64,000 bases of DNA from Pirellulaceae bacterium (GCA_018402565.1 JAGYIQ010000009.1:1-64000), one strand, 5' to 3'; numbered from the stretch's first letter, positions 9,613 through 19,904 are shown. Notes: a model not told the origin generated them from the sequence alone. Made by a program: numbers and translations.

Positions 9613-10446
9613 CTATTCCACGAGTTCCGCCAACATAAAGTCCCGCAGCAACAAAATCGTGGCAATCATGCCCACGGGGATCGTCCAGTACGCAAACCAA
9701 TGCAGGCGGCCTTGGTTGATAAACCGCGACAACAGACTCAACGCGATCCAGCCCACGACGAAGGCCACCGCGGCCCCGACCGCCAACATCGCCGGCGGCG
9801 TGGTGGAGCCGCGCTCGATCACGTCCTTCAGCTCCAGCGTCATGGCCCCGCCAATCGCTGGGATGGCCAACAAGAAACTGAAGGTGGCAGCTGCTTGGCT
9901 GCGGAGACCCAACAGGATGCCCGCGAAGATCGTCGATCCGCTGCGAGAAATCCCCGGCAACAGCGCGAAGGACTGGAAGCAGCCGATGAGGAAGGCTTGC
10001 CCATAGCTCAACGTTTGATAGTCACGCAGGGATTCTTCGTCGCCCTGCCGCTGTCGCAGCATGGGAATACTCAGCATCAACAGCCCCGTGATCGGCAGCA
10101 TCAAGCCCGCCGTCAGCGCCGCCGGGAAGCCGTCCATCAAGTTGAAGCCCAGCCACTCCGGGGCGATCTTCTTCAGGAAGATGCCCAGGACACCCGCCGG
10201 GATCGTGCCCACGATCAACAGTGGGATCACGCGGCGATCCTCCTGTAGCAAGGCCCAGATCCGCCGGTGATAGAAACAGAGAATCGACAGCAGTGTGCCG
10301 CCGTGCAACACAATGCTCAATTCGTCCTGGCCCTCCGACAGGCCCAGGAAATACGCCCCCAATGCCAAATGCCCCGACGAACTGATCGGCAGGAACTCGG
10401 CGATGCCTTGGACAACCGCCAGAATCAAAAGTCCGATCCAATCCAT
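9613..10446 (-). CDS. uppP: Undecaprenyl-diphosphatase UppP (BacA)
   Basis: A 277-residue polytopic membrane protein that dephosphorylates undecaprenyl pyrophosphate to recycle the lipid carrier for cell-wall and surface polysaccharide synthesis; the family confers bacitracin resistance. It contains the two family motifs, EFLPISSSGHL near the N-terminus and GISRSGSTI in the second half, and seven to eight hydrophobic segments. The start is the ATG at 10446 (MDWIGLLILAVVQG), which fits the family; the open frame continues upstream to 10587 but that part is not conserved-looking. It is convergent with the BNR gene. Confidence 0.96.
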   Translation of the reverse strand: MDWIGLLILAVVQGIAEFLPISSSGHLALGAYFLGLSEGQDELSIVLHGGTLLSILCFYHRRIWALLQEDRRVIPLLIVGTIPAGVLGIFLKKIAPEWLGFNLMDGFPAALTAGLMLPITGLLMLSIPMLRQRQGDEESLRDYQTLSYGQAFLIGCFQSFALLPGISRSGSTIFAGILLGLRSQAAATFSFLLAIPAIGGAMTLELKDVIERGSTTPPAMLAVGAAVAFVVGWIALSLLSRFINQGRLHWFAYWTIPVGMIATILLLRDFMLAELVE

Positions 10447-10823
10447 GAGACGTTCCCTATGAAAACTTGACCCGCGGCGAGCTGCCCGCGGCGAACAACC
10501 CAGCCAATTCGGTGATCTATGGCGACGCAGCCGCCCTTGTGCACTCGCCAGGGACCCCTGCTCATCCCTTCGGCAAATTGAGCCCAAAGCGGCCAGTAAC
10601 CTGCCGCGGATCGGGCCGCCTGCAACGCCGGGGACACGGCCCCGTCGCGGGCCCGCGAACAGCTATTGTGATTGGCAAAATCGACAAAACGTGGTCCAAT
10701 GCCCGCCGAACCAGGCAAGAATTCGCATGTGGGGCGCGTTTCCTGCCGATTTTCCCGATCAGGGGACTGGCTGACTAGCCCTGTCCTCCGCCGCTCTCAC
10801 GCCGTTCCCAACCGCAGACGCCC
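10447..10823. other. Gene-free divergent gap uppP/serA
   Basis: This 377-bp stretch separates two divergently transcribed genes and should hold both promoters. I see no repeat array, no RNA gene and no confident promoter motif in it. Confidence 0.6.
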
Positions 10824-12080
10824 ATGTCATCGACCCTTGCCCCCAGCGCCGCCGAAAAACCCACCTCCGTCGACCGCAGCAAGATCAAGTTTTTGTTGCT
10901 GGAGGGGATCCACGAATCGGCCGTCAAGACCTTGCGAGCGGCCGGGTACCAGAACTTGCAACTGCACGCCACTGCCCTCGAGGGCCAACCGCTGCTGGAG
11001 GCCATCCAGGACGCCTCGTTTGTCGGCATTCGCTCGCGAACCCAACTGACCGCCGATGTCTTGGCCGCCGCGGATCGCTTGTTGGCCGTGGGTTGTTTCT
11101 GCATCGGCACCAACCAAGTCGATCTGGATGCCGCCAAGTGGCGTGGCGTGCCGGTCTTCAACGCGCCCTACTCCAACACCCGCAGCGTGGCCGAATTGGT
11201 CATCGCCCAGTCGATCTTGCTGCTCCGTCGCGTGCCCGAACGCAACGCGCTCTGTCACTTGGGGCAGTGGGACAAGACCGCCGAACGCTCCTACGAACTC
11301 CGCGGCAAGACCTTGGGCATCGTCGGCTACGGCAACATCGGCACCCAACTGAGTGTCATGGCCGAGGCCATGGGCATGCGCGTCCTGTTCTGCGACGTCG
11401 TCACCAAGTTGCCGTTGGGCAATGCCCAGCAAGTGGACATGGACCAAGTCCTCTCTCAAGCCGACGTGGTCAGTTTGCATGTGCCGGAGACCGCAGAGAC
11501 CATCGATATGATCGGCCAACGCGAATTGCAGATGATGAAAAACGATGCGGTGCTGATCAACGCCTCCCGCGGCCAGGTGGTCGATATCGACGCCCTGGTC
11601 GCCGTGCTGGACAGCGGCTCGCTGTTGGGTGCCGCCATCGATGTGTTTCCGCTGGAGCCCAAGTCCGGTCGAGAAGAATTTGTCTCGCCCCTCCGCCGCT
11701 TCCACAACGTCATCCTCACCCCACACATCGGCGGCAGCACCGTCGAGGCCCAAGCCAACATCGGCGTGGAAGTGGCAGAAAAGCTGATCCGCTACTGCGA
11801 CAATGGCACGACCGTCTCCAGTGTCAACTTTCCCGAAGTCTCCCTGCCGGCGTACCCCAGCAAGCATCGCTTGTTGCATTTGCATGAAAATCGACCGGGC
11901 ATCCTCTCCGCCATCAACCAAACGCTGTCCGAACTCAAGATCAACATCAGCGGCCAATACCTGCAAACCTTCGGTGAACTGGGTTACGTCGTGGTCGATA
12001 TCGATGCCCAGTACTCCGAGCGGGCACTGATGAAAATTCGCGAAATCCCCGGCACGATTCGCTGCCGCGTCTTGTGGTAA
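10824..12080 (+). CDS. serA: D-3-phosphoglycerate dehydrogenase
   Basis: A 418-residue NAD-dependent enzyme that oxidises 3-phosphoglycerate in the first step of serine synthesis. The length and layout match the E. coli type: a substrate domain, a Rossmann fold with GIVGYGNIGTQ, the catalytic region INASRGQVVD with DVFPLEP and the His in TPHIGGST, then a C-terminal ACT domain (about residues 345-418, HENRPGILSAINQTL) that usually mediates serine feedback. A leading tail of about 18 residues is poorly conserved. The stop lies 8 bp before the preferred proB ATG, so the two genes are probably cotranscribed. Confidence 0.96.
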   Translation: MSSTLAPSAAEKPTSVDRSKIKFLLLEGIHESAVKTLRAAGYQNLQLHATALEGQPLLEAIQDASFVGIRSRTQLTADVLAAADRLLAVGCFCIGTNQVDLDAAKWRGVPVFNAPYSNTRSVAELVIAQSILLLRRVPERNALCHLGQWDKTAERSYELRGKTLGIVGYGNIGTQLSVMAEAMGMRVLFCDVVTKLPLGNAQQVDMDQVLSQADVVSLHVPETAETIDMIGQRELQMMKNDAVLINASRGQVVDIDALVAVLDSGSLLGAAIDVFPLEPKSGREEFVSPLRRFHNVILTPHIGGSTVEAQANIGVEVAEKLIRYCDNGTTVSSVNFPEVSLPAYPSKHRLLHLHENRPGILSAINQTLSELKINISGQYLQTFGELGYVVVDIDAQYSERALMKIREIPGTIRCRVLW

Positions 12081-12088
12081 AGCGACCC

Positions 12089-13252
12089 ATGCGGATTGTC
12101 GTCAAGTTGGGGACCAGCGTCCTGACCGGTGGCACCCGGCGACTCCAACGAGCCGTCATGGTCGAATTGGCTCGGCAGGTCCAACAGCTCCGTGCCGACG
12201 GTCATCAAGTGATCTTGGTCTCCTCGGGCGCGATCGCCGCTGGACGCGAACAATTCAGCCGCCGCGAAACGGGCTCCGCCCAGGCCAACCCCCCCAGCCA
12301 TTCAGCGGCCAGCCCCGCGCACGCGTCGAGTAAATCGCTGGAGAGCCTGATCGACAAGCAGGTGTTGGCCGCTGTCGGCCAAGTGCACCTGATGTCGGTC
12401 TGGCAGTCTTTGTTCGAAATTCATGGTATTTTGGTGGCTCAGCTGCTGCTGACACGAGCGGACCTGGAGCATCGTGAACGGTTTCTCAATGCGCGCGATG
12501 CTTTGTTAGGACTGTTGGCGGCCGATATTGTGCCGATTATCAACGAAAACGACGCCGTGGCGACGGCGGAAATCAAAGTGGGTGACAATGACAACCTCTC
12601 CGCTCGCGTGGCGCTGTTGGCCAGCGCCGACCTGCTGATCATGCTGACCGATCAACCGGGCCTGATGACCGCCGATCCGACGCGCGACCCCACGGCCACA
12701 CTGCTGACCGAGATCGACACGATCGACCAACGTTTGCAGGCCATCGCCGGCGGCAGCGTCAGCGGATTGGGCACCGGTGGCATGGCCACCAAATTGCAAG
12801 CGGCCCAAATCGCTCGGCAGAGTGCGGTCGATGTGATTATTGCCGGCATCAGACAAGCCGATGTCCTGCCGGCTCTGGTCGCCCAACGAGGATTGGGGAC
12901 GCGGATCCGCGCGGTCGGCAGCCGCTTGGAGAGCCGCAAACGCTGGCTGCTGTCCGGTCCACCGCCCCAAGGTCGCTTGGAACTCGACGAAGGCGCTTGC
13001 CACGCCCTGCACGATCAGAAAAAGAGTCTCCTGGCCGCCGGCATCACCGCACTCAGCGGTGATTTTCAACGAGGTGACGCCGTCCGCTTGGTCAACCCCC
13101 AAGGCCACCCGATCGGCGTGGGACTGGTCCGCTACGCATCCGACGAATTGCAGCAAATCAGCGGCCGCCACAGCGACGACATCCCCCAACTGCTGGGCTA
13201 CAGCGTCGGTGGAGTCGTCGTGCATCGCGACGAATTGATCGTCTTCGCCTGA
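12089..13252 (+). CDS. proB: Glutamate 5-kinase
   Basis: A 387-residue kinase that phosphorylates glutamate in the first step of proline synthesis. The amino-acid-kinase domain has VVKLGTSVLTGG, SSGAIAAGR and INENDAVATAE; a C-terminal PUA domain starts near residue 290 (GRLELDEGACHAL). The ATG at 12089 gives MRIVVKLGTSVL, the family's normal start; a GTG at 12074 would overlap the serA stop and is also possible. No proA is adjacent. A linker of about 30 residues (residues 60-85, rich in Ala and Ser) is an insertion compared with E. coli ProB. Confidence 0.95.
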   Translation: MRIVVKLGTSVLTGGTRRLQRAVMVELARQVQQLRADGHQVILVSSGAIAAGREQFSRRETGSAQANPPSHSAASPAHASSKSLESLIDKQVLAAVGQVHLMSVWQSLFEIHGILVAQLLLTRADLEHRERFLNARDALLGLLAADIVPIINENDAVATAEIKVGDNDNLSARVALLASADLLIMLTDQPGLMTADPTRDPTATLLTEIDTIDQRLQAIAGGSVSGLGTGGMATKLQAAQIARQSAVDVIIAGIRQADVLPALVAQRGLGTRIRAVGSRLESRKRWLLSGPPPQGRLELDEGACHALHDQKKSLLAAGITALSGDFQRGDAVRLVNPQGHPIGVGLVRYASDELQQISGRHSDDIPQLLGYSVGGVVVHRDELIVFA

Positions 13253-13464
13253 ACCACACCGATCCCAAAATAAAATGTTGACAAAGCACTAGTTTGCCCC
13301 GAGAACCAGCCGACTTGCGGAATGCACCAGCCCCGCGGATGACCTCCCACCCGTGAACGGTTACGAAAAATCAACCCGCCCTCAAGCGTTTCGATTGACG
13401 CAGGAACGTCGTGGTTTTGCGGGACTTCCTTGAGTCGAGCGGCAACACATTACACAGCCAATCG

Positions 13465-15633
13465 TCAAGTCGAAATAAACTCGGTCCCCCGACGAGTGGC
13501 TCGGAGGGTCAGTCCCACCAAGACGATTCCCACCAGCGGCAGACTCCACAACAGGACCCACTCGGCGTCCCGCCGACTACTGGCGACATAGGCCACCGGA
13601 TCCAGAACTCTCAGCGTGGCCGCTCGTTCTGGATGTTCCAGTCGCACGACCGCGGGAAACGCCGCTGCCGCCAGTGGCCCCATCGCTCGCAATCTGGCCA
13701 GCGCACCTGAAACGATTTGCGGGTCCGTGGATTCCAACGCCTGCTGCAGGACCGGTAACGCTGCCCGTCGCCCGTCGCCCAAACCATCGAACAATTCGCC
13801 CGCCAACGCCGGAAACTCGGGGTCCGCAGCCAACCACTTGGCCACCGCCACCGCTCCCGCATCGGGTACCTCCGAGATCGCCCGCCGCGCCAGGACCACT
13901 TGGAGCGATTGGGGGCCCGTCCAGGCCGCAGGGGGTCGACCGCCGTGTTGCCTGAGCCATTCGATGGCGTCGCCCAGCGTCGTCTGCTGCAAGTTCTCCG
14001 CATATTGCGTGGCAAGCCGTTGCTCCAATCGTTCCAGGATCACCTGCCGCGTTCTCACATCGGGTTCGGCCAAGGCCGCCGCCAAGAGGGCTTCCGTCAC
14101 CGCGAGCGTCTCGGGGAAGCCTCGCTGCAGCAGCTCGGCGGCCAATTGGCGGATCTCCACACTTGGCCCCCGCCGCAGCAGCTCCAACAGTACTTCGGGA
14201 GGCTGGTCCGCTGGCCAACCGATTTCCGTCAAAGCCAGCAATGCCAGGCCGATGTCGTCCGGCGTGTTCTGCCGCCGATCCAAGCTCGCCAACAATATGG
14301 GAACGGACGCTGGGCTATCCACACCCACGCGATGCAACGCCAAAGCCGACTCGATGCGGACCTCCGTCGCGACACTTTGCAGTCCACGCTCCAAGATCGC
14401 TGCCGCCGGTTGACCCGCGGCGCGGAGGTTGCCCAGTTTCCGCACCAAACGCCACGAGTCCGGCAAGTCGATGGCTGGCACCAAGATTCCGACTCGATTC
14501 GGTCGCTTGCCACCGAGTTCTTCGACCAGCAGGTCGACCACCAAGGGGTCGCCGATCGCCTCCAAGGCCTCCACACACCAGCGGTTGATCGTGTCGAAGT
14601 TGTAGGAGGTCTCGCGCCAGCGGTCCGGATCATTGGCCGCTCGAATGGCATCTGCCGCGGCGACCCGATCGAGGGGCTCGATGGCCACGATCGCCTGCAA
14701 CGCCTCGTGCAAAGCCAAGTTGACGCGCTCCTGGGCGATGGCCCGCAGCAACCACGGCGCCAAGTCGGATGCCGCCGGGCCCAAGCGACGGATGGCTCGA
14801 AAGAGTGCCACGCGCTGCGAGAAATGCGAGTCGGCGGCCAGGGCCTCGGCCAGTTCCTCGCCCAGCGGCTCGACGGCGGCGGGGCCCCATTGATAGAGGG
14901 CTCGCTCCAAAGTCCCGGGGAACTCGCGGCGGCGGTACTTGAGTAAACAGGCCACTGCCACTTCCCGCGACGACGCCTCATCCAGTCGCTCGGCGGCGAG
15001 CAGCAACGGCGGTGGGTTGGTCTCCCCCGCGAGGCTCGGGTAGGGTCGATCGGCCCAGGCCCCATAGCCGCCCAACCAGCCGACCACCCGACTCGCTCGC
15101 CAGGCATCCGCGTCCTGGTCCAGGTCCTGCTGCTGCAGGAGACGCTGCAAGGCTTGAACTTGTTCCGCGGCGGAGAATTGTTGGAACCGCTGCGAGGCCG
15201 GCGCGAATCCCATCACGGCCGCCAACGCCAACTCCTCGCTCGCCCGCCCCTCGCCCCTCGCCAAGCCATACGCGGCGTACCAAGCCAAGTCGGCCTGGAG
15301 TGTCTGGGCGTCCGCGTCCACAAACAATTTGGCCGACGGTTGGACCAGTGTCGCTTCCCGTGTTGCTTCGTCTGTATCGGCCAGCAGCAGCCGCCGAAGT
15401 TCCGCCCTCAAGGGATCGTTCTTGTCGAGGCCCATGGCGGCGCGTTCGCCCAATCGTTGGGCCTGCGCCCGTTGAACGATCGAGTTCGTCGCGGTTGGGT
15501 TGGTAATGTAAGTCCCGTGCCGAGCCAATAAAGCGGGCCCTTGAGTCCAGGCGAACAGGCCATAGCCCAAGGAGAAAGCGAGCGTCAAAAACGCCAACCA
15601 AGAGAGCCAGCCCGATCGGCGAGAATCTATCAC
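13465..15633 (-). CDS. Membrane-anchored HEAT-repeat protein
   Basis: About 722 residues. A transmembrane segment (WLSWLAFLTLAFSLGYGLFAW) follows a short charged N-terminus, and a second one (VLLWSLPLVGIVLVGLTL) lies near the C-terminus. Between them is an alpha-helical, Ala/Leu-rich region of HEAT/armadillo-type repeats (for example RLGPAASDLAPWLLRAI), which normally form a protein-binding solenoid. I chose the GTG at 15633, preceded by AGGA at about 9 bp, over a TTG at 15744 that puts 37 extra residues before the anchor. It is divergent from the ygiQ-like gene. Function unknown. Confidence 0.75.
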   Translation of the reverse strand: MIDSRRSGWLSWLAFLTLAFSLGYGLFAWTQGPALLARHGTYITNPTATNSIVQRAQAQRLGERAAMGLDKNDPLRAELRRLLLADTDEATREATLVQPSAKLFVDADAQTLQADLAWYAAYGLARGEGRASEELALAAVMGFAPASQRFQQFSAAEQVQALQRLLQQQDLDQDADAWRASRVVGWLGGYGAWADRPYPSLAGETNPPPLLLAAERLDEASSREVAVACLLKYRRREFPGTLERALYQWGPAAVEPLGEELAEALAADSHFSQRVALFRAIRRLGPAASDLAPWLLRAIAQERVNLALHEALQAIVAIEPLDRVAAADAIRAANDPDRWRETSYNFDTINRWCVEALEAIGDPLVVDLLVEELGGKRPNRVGILVPAIDLPDSWRLVRKLGNLRAAGQPAAAILERGLQSVATEVRIESALALHRVGVDSPASVPILLASLDRRQNTPDDIGLALLALTEIGWPADQPPEVLLELLRRGPSVEIRQLAAELLQRGFPETLAVTEALLAAALAEPDVRTRQVILERLEQRLATQYAENLQQTTLGDAIEWLRQHGGRPPAAWTGPQSLQVVLARRAISEVPDAGAVAVAKWLAADPEFPALAGELFDGLGDGRRAALPVLQQALESTDPQIVSGALARLRAMGPLAAAAFPAVVRLEHPERAATLRVLDPVAYVASSRRDAEWVLLWSLPLVGIVLVGLTLRATRRGTEFIST

Positions 15634-15884
15634 GGTTATCCGTCCTGCCCTCTCAATTCGACTGCTGTCACGCTCGGGGCTCCGCTGCCCTGGCTGTACG
15701 TTAAACCGGTTCCGCGCATCCACCAACCAACCGCTGGAGTCCAACGTTGCACAATGCTGACTCCAGGCGAGAATCCGTCGTGAGGCCCCGACTGGCGTAT
15801 TTTAACGACTTCGTCCCTTTGGCGTGACCACCTCGGACAAAATGGGGCGAATTCCCGTTGAGTATCTGGGGAATTGCGGACACA

Positions 15885-18389
15885 ATGGAGCGCCCGCGGT
15901 CCCTCGGCACTCGTTCCCACGATAAAACCATGATCAAACCACTGCCCACGCTTCCTCTGATCGGCAACCCTGGACCCAGCACCCCTGCTGGAGGCAGCTC
16001 GCCCGCGAGCCTGGGCGGGGGAGCGATGTCGGCTGGTAACTCGGCCCCTACCGCCGCACGAGCACCGTACTCGACGCCCAACGACCCGAATTGGGTGGAC
16101 TACGTCAGCCAACTGCCCCCGATCGGCCCGCTGCCGCCCATCGCCGCGCGACGCCCCTTGCCGATGAGCTGGAAGGAGGTCAAGGAACACGGTTGGACCG
16201 AGGTCGACGTGGTGATCGTGACCGGCGACGCGTACATCGATCACGCCAGCTTCGCCATGGCGATCCTGGGCCGCGTCCTGCAAGCCGCTGGCTACCGCGT
16301 CGCGATCCTCAGCCAGCCCGATTGGCACTCCTGCGAGCCCTGGAAGACCTTCGGCCGGCCGCGACTGTACTTCGCCATCAGCGCCGGCAACATGGACTCG
16401 ATGATCAACCATTACACCGCCAGCCGGAAGGTCCGCAACAGCGATGCCTACTCGCCCGGCGGCCGCATCGGACTCCGACCCGACCGAGCCACCCTGCCAT
16501 ACTGCCAACGCGCCCGCGAAGCTTACAAGGACGTCCCGGTGATCGCCGGCGGGGTGGAAGCCAGTCTCCGCCGCGTGGCCCACTACGATTATTGGAGCGA
16601 CAAGGTCCGCCGCTCGATCTTGCTGGACAGCAAAGCCGATCTGGTCGCTTACGGCATGGGCGAAAACTCCATTCTGGAGATCACCCACCGCTTGGCTCAA
16701 GGCCAAACCGCCAAAGAACTTCGCGACATGCGGGGTGTGGCCTACTGTTTGGGAGCCAGCGAGACGCCGCCAGCCGACGCGTTGGTCCTGCCCAGCTACG
16801 AGGAGATCTGCGAGAGCAAGGAAAAGTTCGCCCTGGCGACCAAGCTGCTGCACAACGAGACCAATCCGTTCAACGCCCGGACCTTGGTCCAGTACCACGA
16901 TCGCCAGGCAGTGGTCGTCAACCCACCGCAGTTTCCCATCCCGCAAATCGCCATGGATCGGATCTACGATCTGCCCTACACGCGACAACAGCACCCGATC
17001 TACAAAGAACCCGTCCCCGCCTTCGACATGATCAAGGACTCGGTCACGATCATGCGTGGCTGTTTCGGTGGATGCACGTTCTGTTCGATCACCGCCCATC
17101 AAGGTCGCATCATCCAGTCGCGCAGCGAGGAGTCGATCTTGAGCGAAGTCAAGCAGATCGCCGAGTCGCCCAAGTTCAAAGGCACCATTTCGGACATCGG
17201 TGGCCCCACCGCCAACATGTACCAGATGCGTTGCACGCGTCCCGAGGTCGAGGCCAAGTGCCGGCGGCAATCCTGCGTGCATCCTTCGATTTGCAAGTTA
17301 TTGGGCACCGACCACGGCCCAATTATTCAATTGATGAAAAAAAGCCGCGAAATCGATGGCATCAAGAAAGTGAATGTCGCCAGTGGCATCCGCATGGACT
17401 TGGCGCGACTCAGCCCGGAGTACCTGCACGAATTGGCCGCTCATCACGTCGGCGGGCAGTTGAAGGTCGCACCGGAACACACCAGCGACACGGTGCTGAA
17501 CCTGATGCGGAAGCCCGACAATATCGATTTCGAGGACTTTACCAACAAGTTCAAAGAAGAGAGCCGCAAGGTCGGCAAGAAACAACGCATCATCCCCTAC
17601 TACATCGCCAGTCATCCGGGATCGGACATCAACGCGATGATCGAATTGGCCCTGTTCCTCAAGCGGACCGGCTATCGACCCGATCAGGTGCAAGACTTTA
17701 TCCCCGCACCGTTGGACGTGGCCACCGCCATGTACTACACCGGCATGGATCCGTTTACGATGAAGCCCGTCTACGTGGCCAAACGCATCCGCGAACGCAA
17801 GATGCAGCGGGCCTTGATGCAATTCTTTAAACCAGAAAATTACTTCGACGTCCGCGAGGCCCTACTGTCGGTCGGACGCAAGGACCTGATCGGCAACGGC
17901 TGCGATTGTTTGATCCCCGCCACTCCGCCGCGCGAAGCGATTATCAAACGACGCAAATCGGCTGGCAAACAGTTCGGCGATTTTGTCCACCAAATCGATG
18001 CCAAACAGCCCGCTGGGAAGTCGCCCGCGGGCCAGCAGAGCACCGGCAAACGGAACTCGCGGTTCCAGCCCGGCACGGGCTACCGCCCCGAACGCAAGTC
18101 GACCAAAACAACTGGGCCCAACGACAAACCCGCGGGACCAGTCGCCGAGGGGGCGACGCCGAATCGTCAACGACCGGCCGGTCCACGACCCAGTGACCAA
18201 AGATCCAGTGGTCCTCGACCTGGTGGGCAGAGATCGGGTGGGCAGAGATCGGGTGGTGCGAGATCGGGTGGTCCGCGACCGCCGGGAGGGAACCCGAGTC
18301 ACGGTCCAGGCACAGGTGGCAAACCAACGAGTCGCTCGCAGGGCCCCGGTGGTCCGCAGAACCAGAAGGCTCGGCCCAAATCCCCATGA
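15885..18389 (+). CDS. YgiQ-family radical SAM protein
   Basis: About 834 residues of the YgiQ (UPF0313) family of radical SAM enzymes, whose substrate is not firmly known. The family signature LPMSWKEV..HGW and VTGDAYIDHASF lies near residues 75-120. The 4Fe-4S cluster motif is in MRGCFGGCTFCSI (about residues 385-400, CxxxCxxC), and GGVEASLRRVAHYDYWSD is conserved. A low-complexity Gly/Arg/Pro/Gln tail of about 120 residues with repeated GGQRSGG units follows the catalytic part, partly from a 15-bp repeat. The ATG at 15885 has GGGGA upstream; an ATG at 15930 is an alternative. The stop overlaps the rsmH start as ATGA. Confidence 0.92.
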   Translation: MERPRSLGTRSHDKTMIKPLPTLPLIGNPGPSTPAGGSSPASLGGGAMSAGNSAPTAARAPYSTPNDPNWVDYVSQLPPIGPLPPIAARRPLPMSWKEVKEHGWTEVDVVIVTGDAYIDHASFAMAILGRVLQAAGYRVAILSQPDWHSCEPWKTFGRPRLYFAISAGNMDSMINHYTASRKVRNSDAYSPGGRIGLRPDRATLPYCQRAREAYKDVPVIAGGVEASLRRVAHYDYWSDKVRRSILLDSKADLVAYGMGENSILEITHRLAQGQTAKELRDMRGVAYCLGASETPPADALVLPSYEEICESKEKFALATKLLHNETNPFNARTLVQYHDRQAVVVNPPQFPIPQIAMDRIYDLPYTRQQHPIYKEPVPAFDMIKDSVTIMRGCFGGCTFCSITAHQGRIIQSRSEESILSEVKQIAESPKFKGTISDIGGPTANMYQMRCTRPEVEAKCRRQSCVHPSICKLLGTDHGPIIQLMKKSREIDGIKKVNVASGIRMDLARLSPEYLHELAAHHVGGQLKVAPEHTSDTVLNLMRKPDNIDFEDFTNKFKEESRKVGKKQRIIPYYIASHPGSDINAMIELALFLKRTGYRPDQVQDFIPAPLDVATAMYYTGMDPFTMKPVYVAKRIRERKMQRALMQFFKPENYFDVREALLSVGRKDLIGNGCDCLIPATPPREAIIKRRKSAGKQFGDFVHQIDAKQPAGKSPAGQQSTGKRNSRFQPGTGYRPERKSTKTTGPNDKPAGPVAEGATPNRQRPAGPRPSDQRSSGPRPGGQRSGGQRSGGARSGGPRPPGGNPSHGPGTGGKPTSRSQGPGGPQNQKARPKSP

Positions 18390-19438
18390 CCTCTCAAGTT
18401 GATTTCGACCCCGAGTCGCCCCGCGACGAACGATCTTCCGACACCGCTGCGTCGGGTTCCACCGTGGCCGCTGCCGAGGGCAATGACGACGACACGACTG
18501 ACCGCGCTGCCGGTGAGCCGCCGGCTGCTGGCTCGCCCGCCACCATCCATATTCCGGTCATGCAACGAGAAGTGGTCGCCGCCATGGACGCGCGGCCGGG
18601 CGCGGTCTTGGTCGATGGCACTCTGGGCGGTGGTGGCCATACGCGAATGTTGGCACCTTTGGTCTTGCCGGGCGGACAGGTCATCGCCGTCGATCGCGAT
18701 GCATCGGCTGTCGCGCGGACTTTGGAAACGGTCCGTGATCTGCCGGTGCAGGCCTTCGCGGCGAACTATGCCGATATCCCGGAAGTCCTCGAGCATTGCG
18801 GGATCCCGTTGGTTGACGGCATCCTGTTGGACTTGGGACTGAGTAGCGACCAATTGGCCGATCGCGAGCGTGGCTTCAGTTACCAAAGTGACGGCGAGTT
18901 GGACTTGCGGTTCGACACCAGTACCGGGCAACCGGCGTGGTTGTTGGTGCAGAAACTCAGTGAAGTGCATCTGGCGGATCTGATCTATCAATACGGCGAG
19001 GAACGCCTCAGCCGCCGCATTGCGCGGCGAATTGTGGCCGAGCGGCAACGCGTCCCCATTCGCTCGGCTTTGCAATTGGCGACCTTGGTCCGCCAATGCG
19101 TGCCGCGGTCCAAGAACCACTCGATTGACCCCGCCACTCGAACGTTCCAAGCCCTGCGAATCGCTGTGAACGAGGAGCTGAAGTGGTTGGAGGTCGCACT
19201 GCGCCGCCTGCCCGCGTGTTTGAAGCCAGGCGGCAAGTTGGTCATCATCAGTTTCCACTCGCTGGAGGATCGCTTGGTCAAGAACGCCTTCCGCGACGAT
19301 CCTCGCCTGGACGTCGTCACGCGCAAGCCCCTGCGGCCGTTGGACGATGAAATCGACGAGAACTTCCGCGCTCGCAGCAGCCGCCTCCGTGTCGCCCAGC
19401 GTAACGACCGGGCAGCGGATGATATCTACGTCCGCTGA
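18386..19438 (+). CDS. rsmH: 16S rRNA m4C1402 methyltransferase
   Basis: A 350-residue SAM-dependent enzyme that N4-methylates C1402 of 16S rRNA. It has IPVMQREVVAAMD, the SAM loop VDGTLGGGGHT, the acidic motif DRDASAV, and ILLDLGLSSDQL, with the C-terminal ISFHSLEDRLVK motif. The N-terminal 50 residues are an acidic Ser/Asp/Thr-rich extension not found in shorter homologues. Its ATG overlaps the ygiQ-like stop (ATGA), so translation is coupled. It is not beside a dcw/mra cell-division cluster, where rsmH (mraW) usually lies. A heptamer array begins directly after the stop codon. Confidence 0.96.
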   Translation: MTSQVDFDPESPRDERSSDTAASGSTVAAAEGNDDDTTDRAAGEPPAAGSPATIHIPVMQREVVAAMDARPGAVLVDGTLGGGGHTRMLAPLVLPGGQVIAVDRDASAVARTLETVRDLPVQAFAANYADIPEVLEHCGIPLVDGILLDLGLSSDQLADRERGFSYQSDGELDLRFDTSTGQPAWLLVQKLSEVHLADLIYQYGEERLSRRIARRIVAERQRVPIRSALQLATLVRQCVPRSKNHSIDPATRTFQALRIAVNEELKWLEVALRRLPACLKPGGKLVIISFHSLEDRLVKNAFRDDPRLDVVTRKPLRPLDDEIDENFRARSSRLRVAQRNDRAADDIYVR

Positions 19439-19840
19439 GGGCGTAGGGCGTAGGGCGTAGGATAGCAAGCCTTGCAATCGTGCTCGTGCTCGTGCTCGTA
19501 ATCGTAATCGAACACAGCACGAGTGCAGCGAGAAAGGTTCTTAGTTCTCAGTTCTCAGTTCTTAGTTCTTAGTTCTTGGTTCTATGTCTTAGTTCTTGGG
19601 TGCTCAGTTCACCGCCCCAACCCAGCGCCCTACGCCCTTCGTTTCTGCCGCCTGCCGTGCTGGATTCGATTACGATTACGACCACGAGCCAGACGATTGC
19701 GGGAACGTACTATCAAGCAAACGGCCGGTAGCATGCCCGCGGCGCAGCCGCATCCGTGTTCATCTTGTCTTCAAATCCAATCACCTCCGCCCCTAATCCA
19801 TCCGTGTAAATTCGTGTCCATCCGTGGCTTCTGTCTTCCA
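19439..19840. repeat. Cluster of heptamer, hexamer and decamer short tandem repeats
   Basis: Directly after the rsmH stop come gtagggc heptamers (19439-19465), then hexamers of the form gtgctc/gtaatc (19480-19512), then heptamers agttctc/agttctt (19536-19611), then an inverse-orientation ccctacg remnant (19622-19638), hexamers cgatta (19668-19690), and a 10-bp-periodic stretch of atccgtgtaa-like units (19797-19835). No reading frame here looks coding. Confidence 0.8.
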
Positions 19841-19904
19841 AGCCTTGTCCTTCAAACGCCACGCTATCCCTCACCGCAACGCCTCCCAATCTTTCTGGCT
19901 CTAC

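Noticed and set aside
12074-12088. GTG start of proB overlapping the serA stop
   Set aside because: Kept only as an alternative, since the ATG at 12089 gives the normal family N-terminus MRIVVKLG.
15636-17282. A 548-residue minus-strand reading
   Set aside because: It is antisense to the ygiQ-like gene, which has clear radical SAM motifs. Long antisense frames are common in GC-rich coding DNA.
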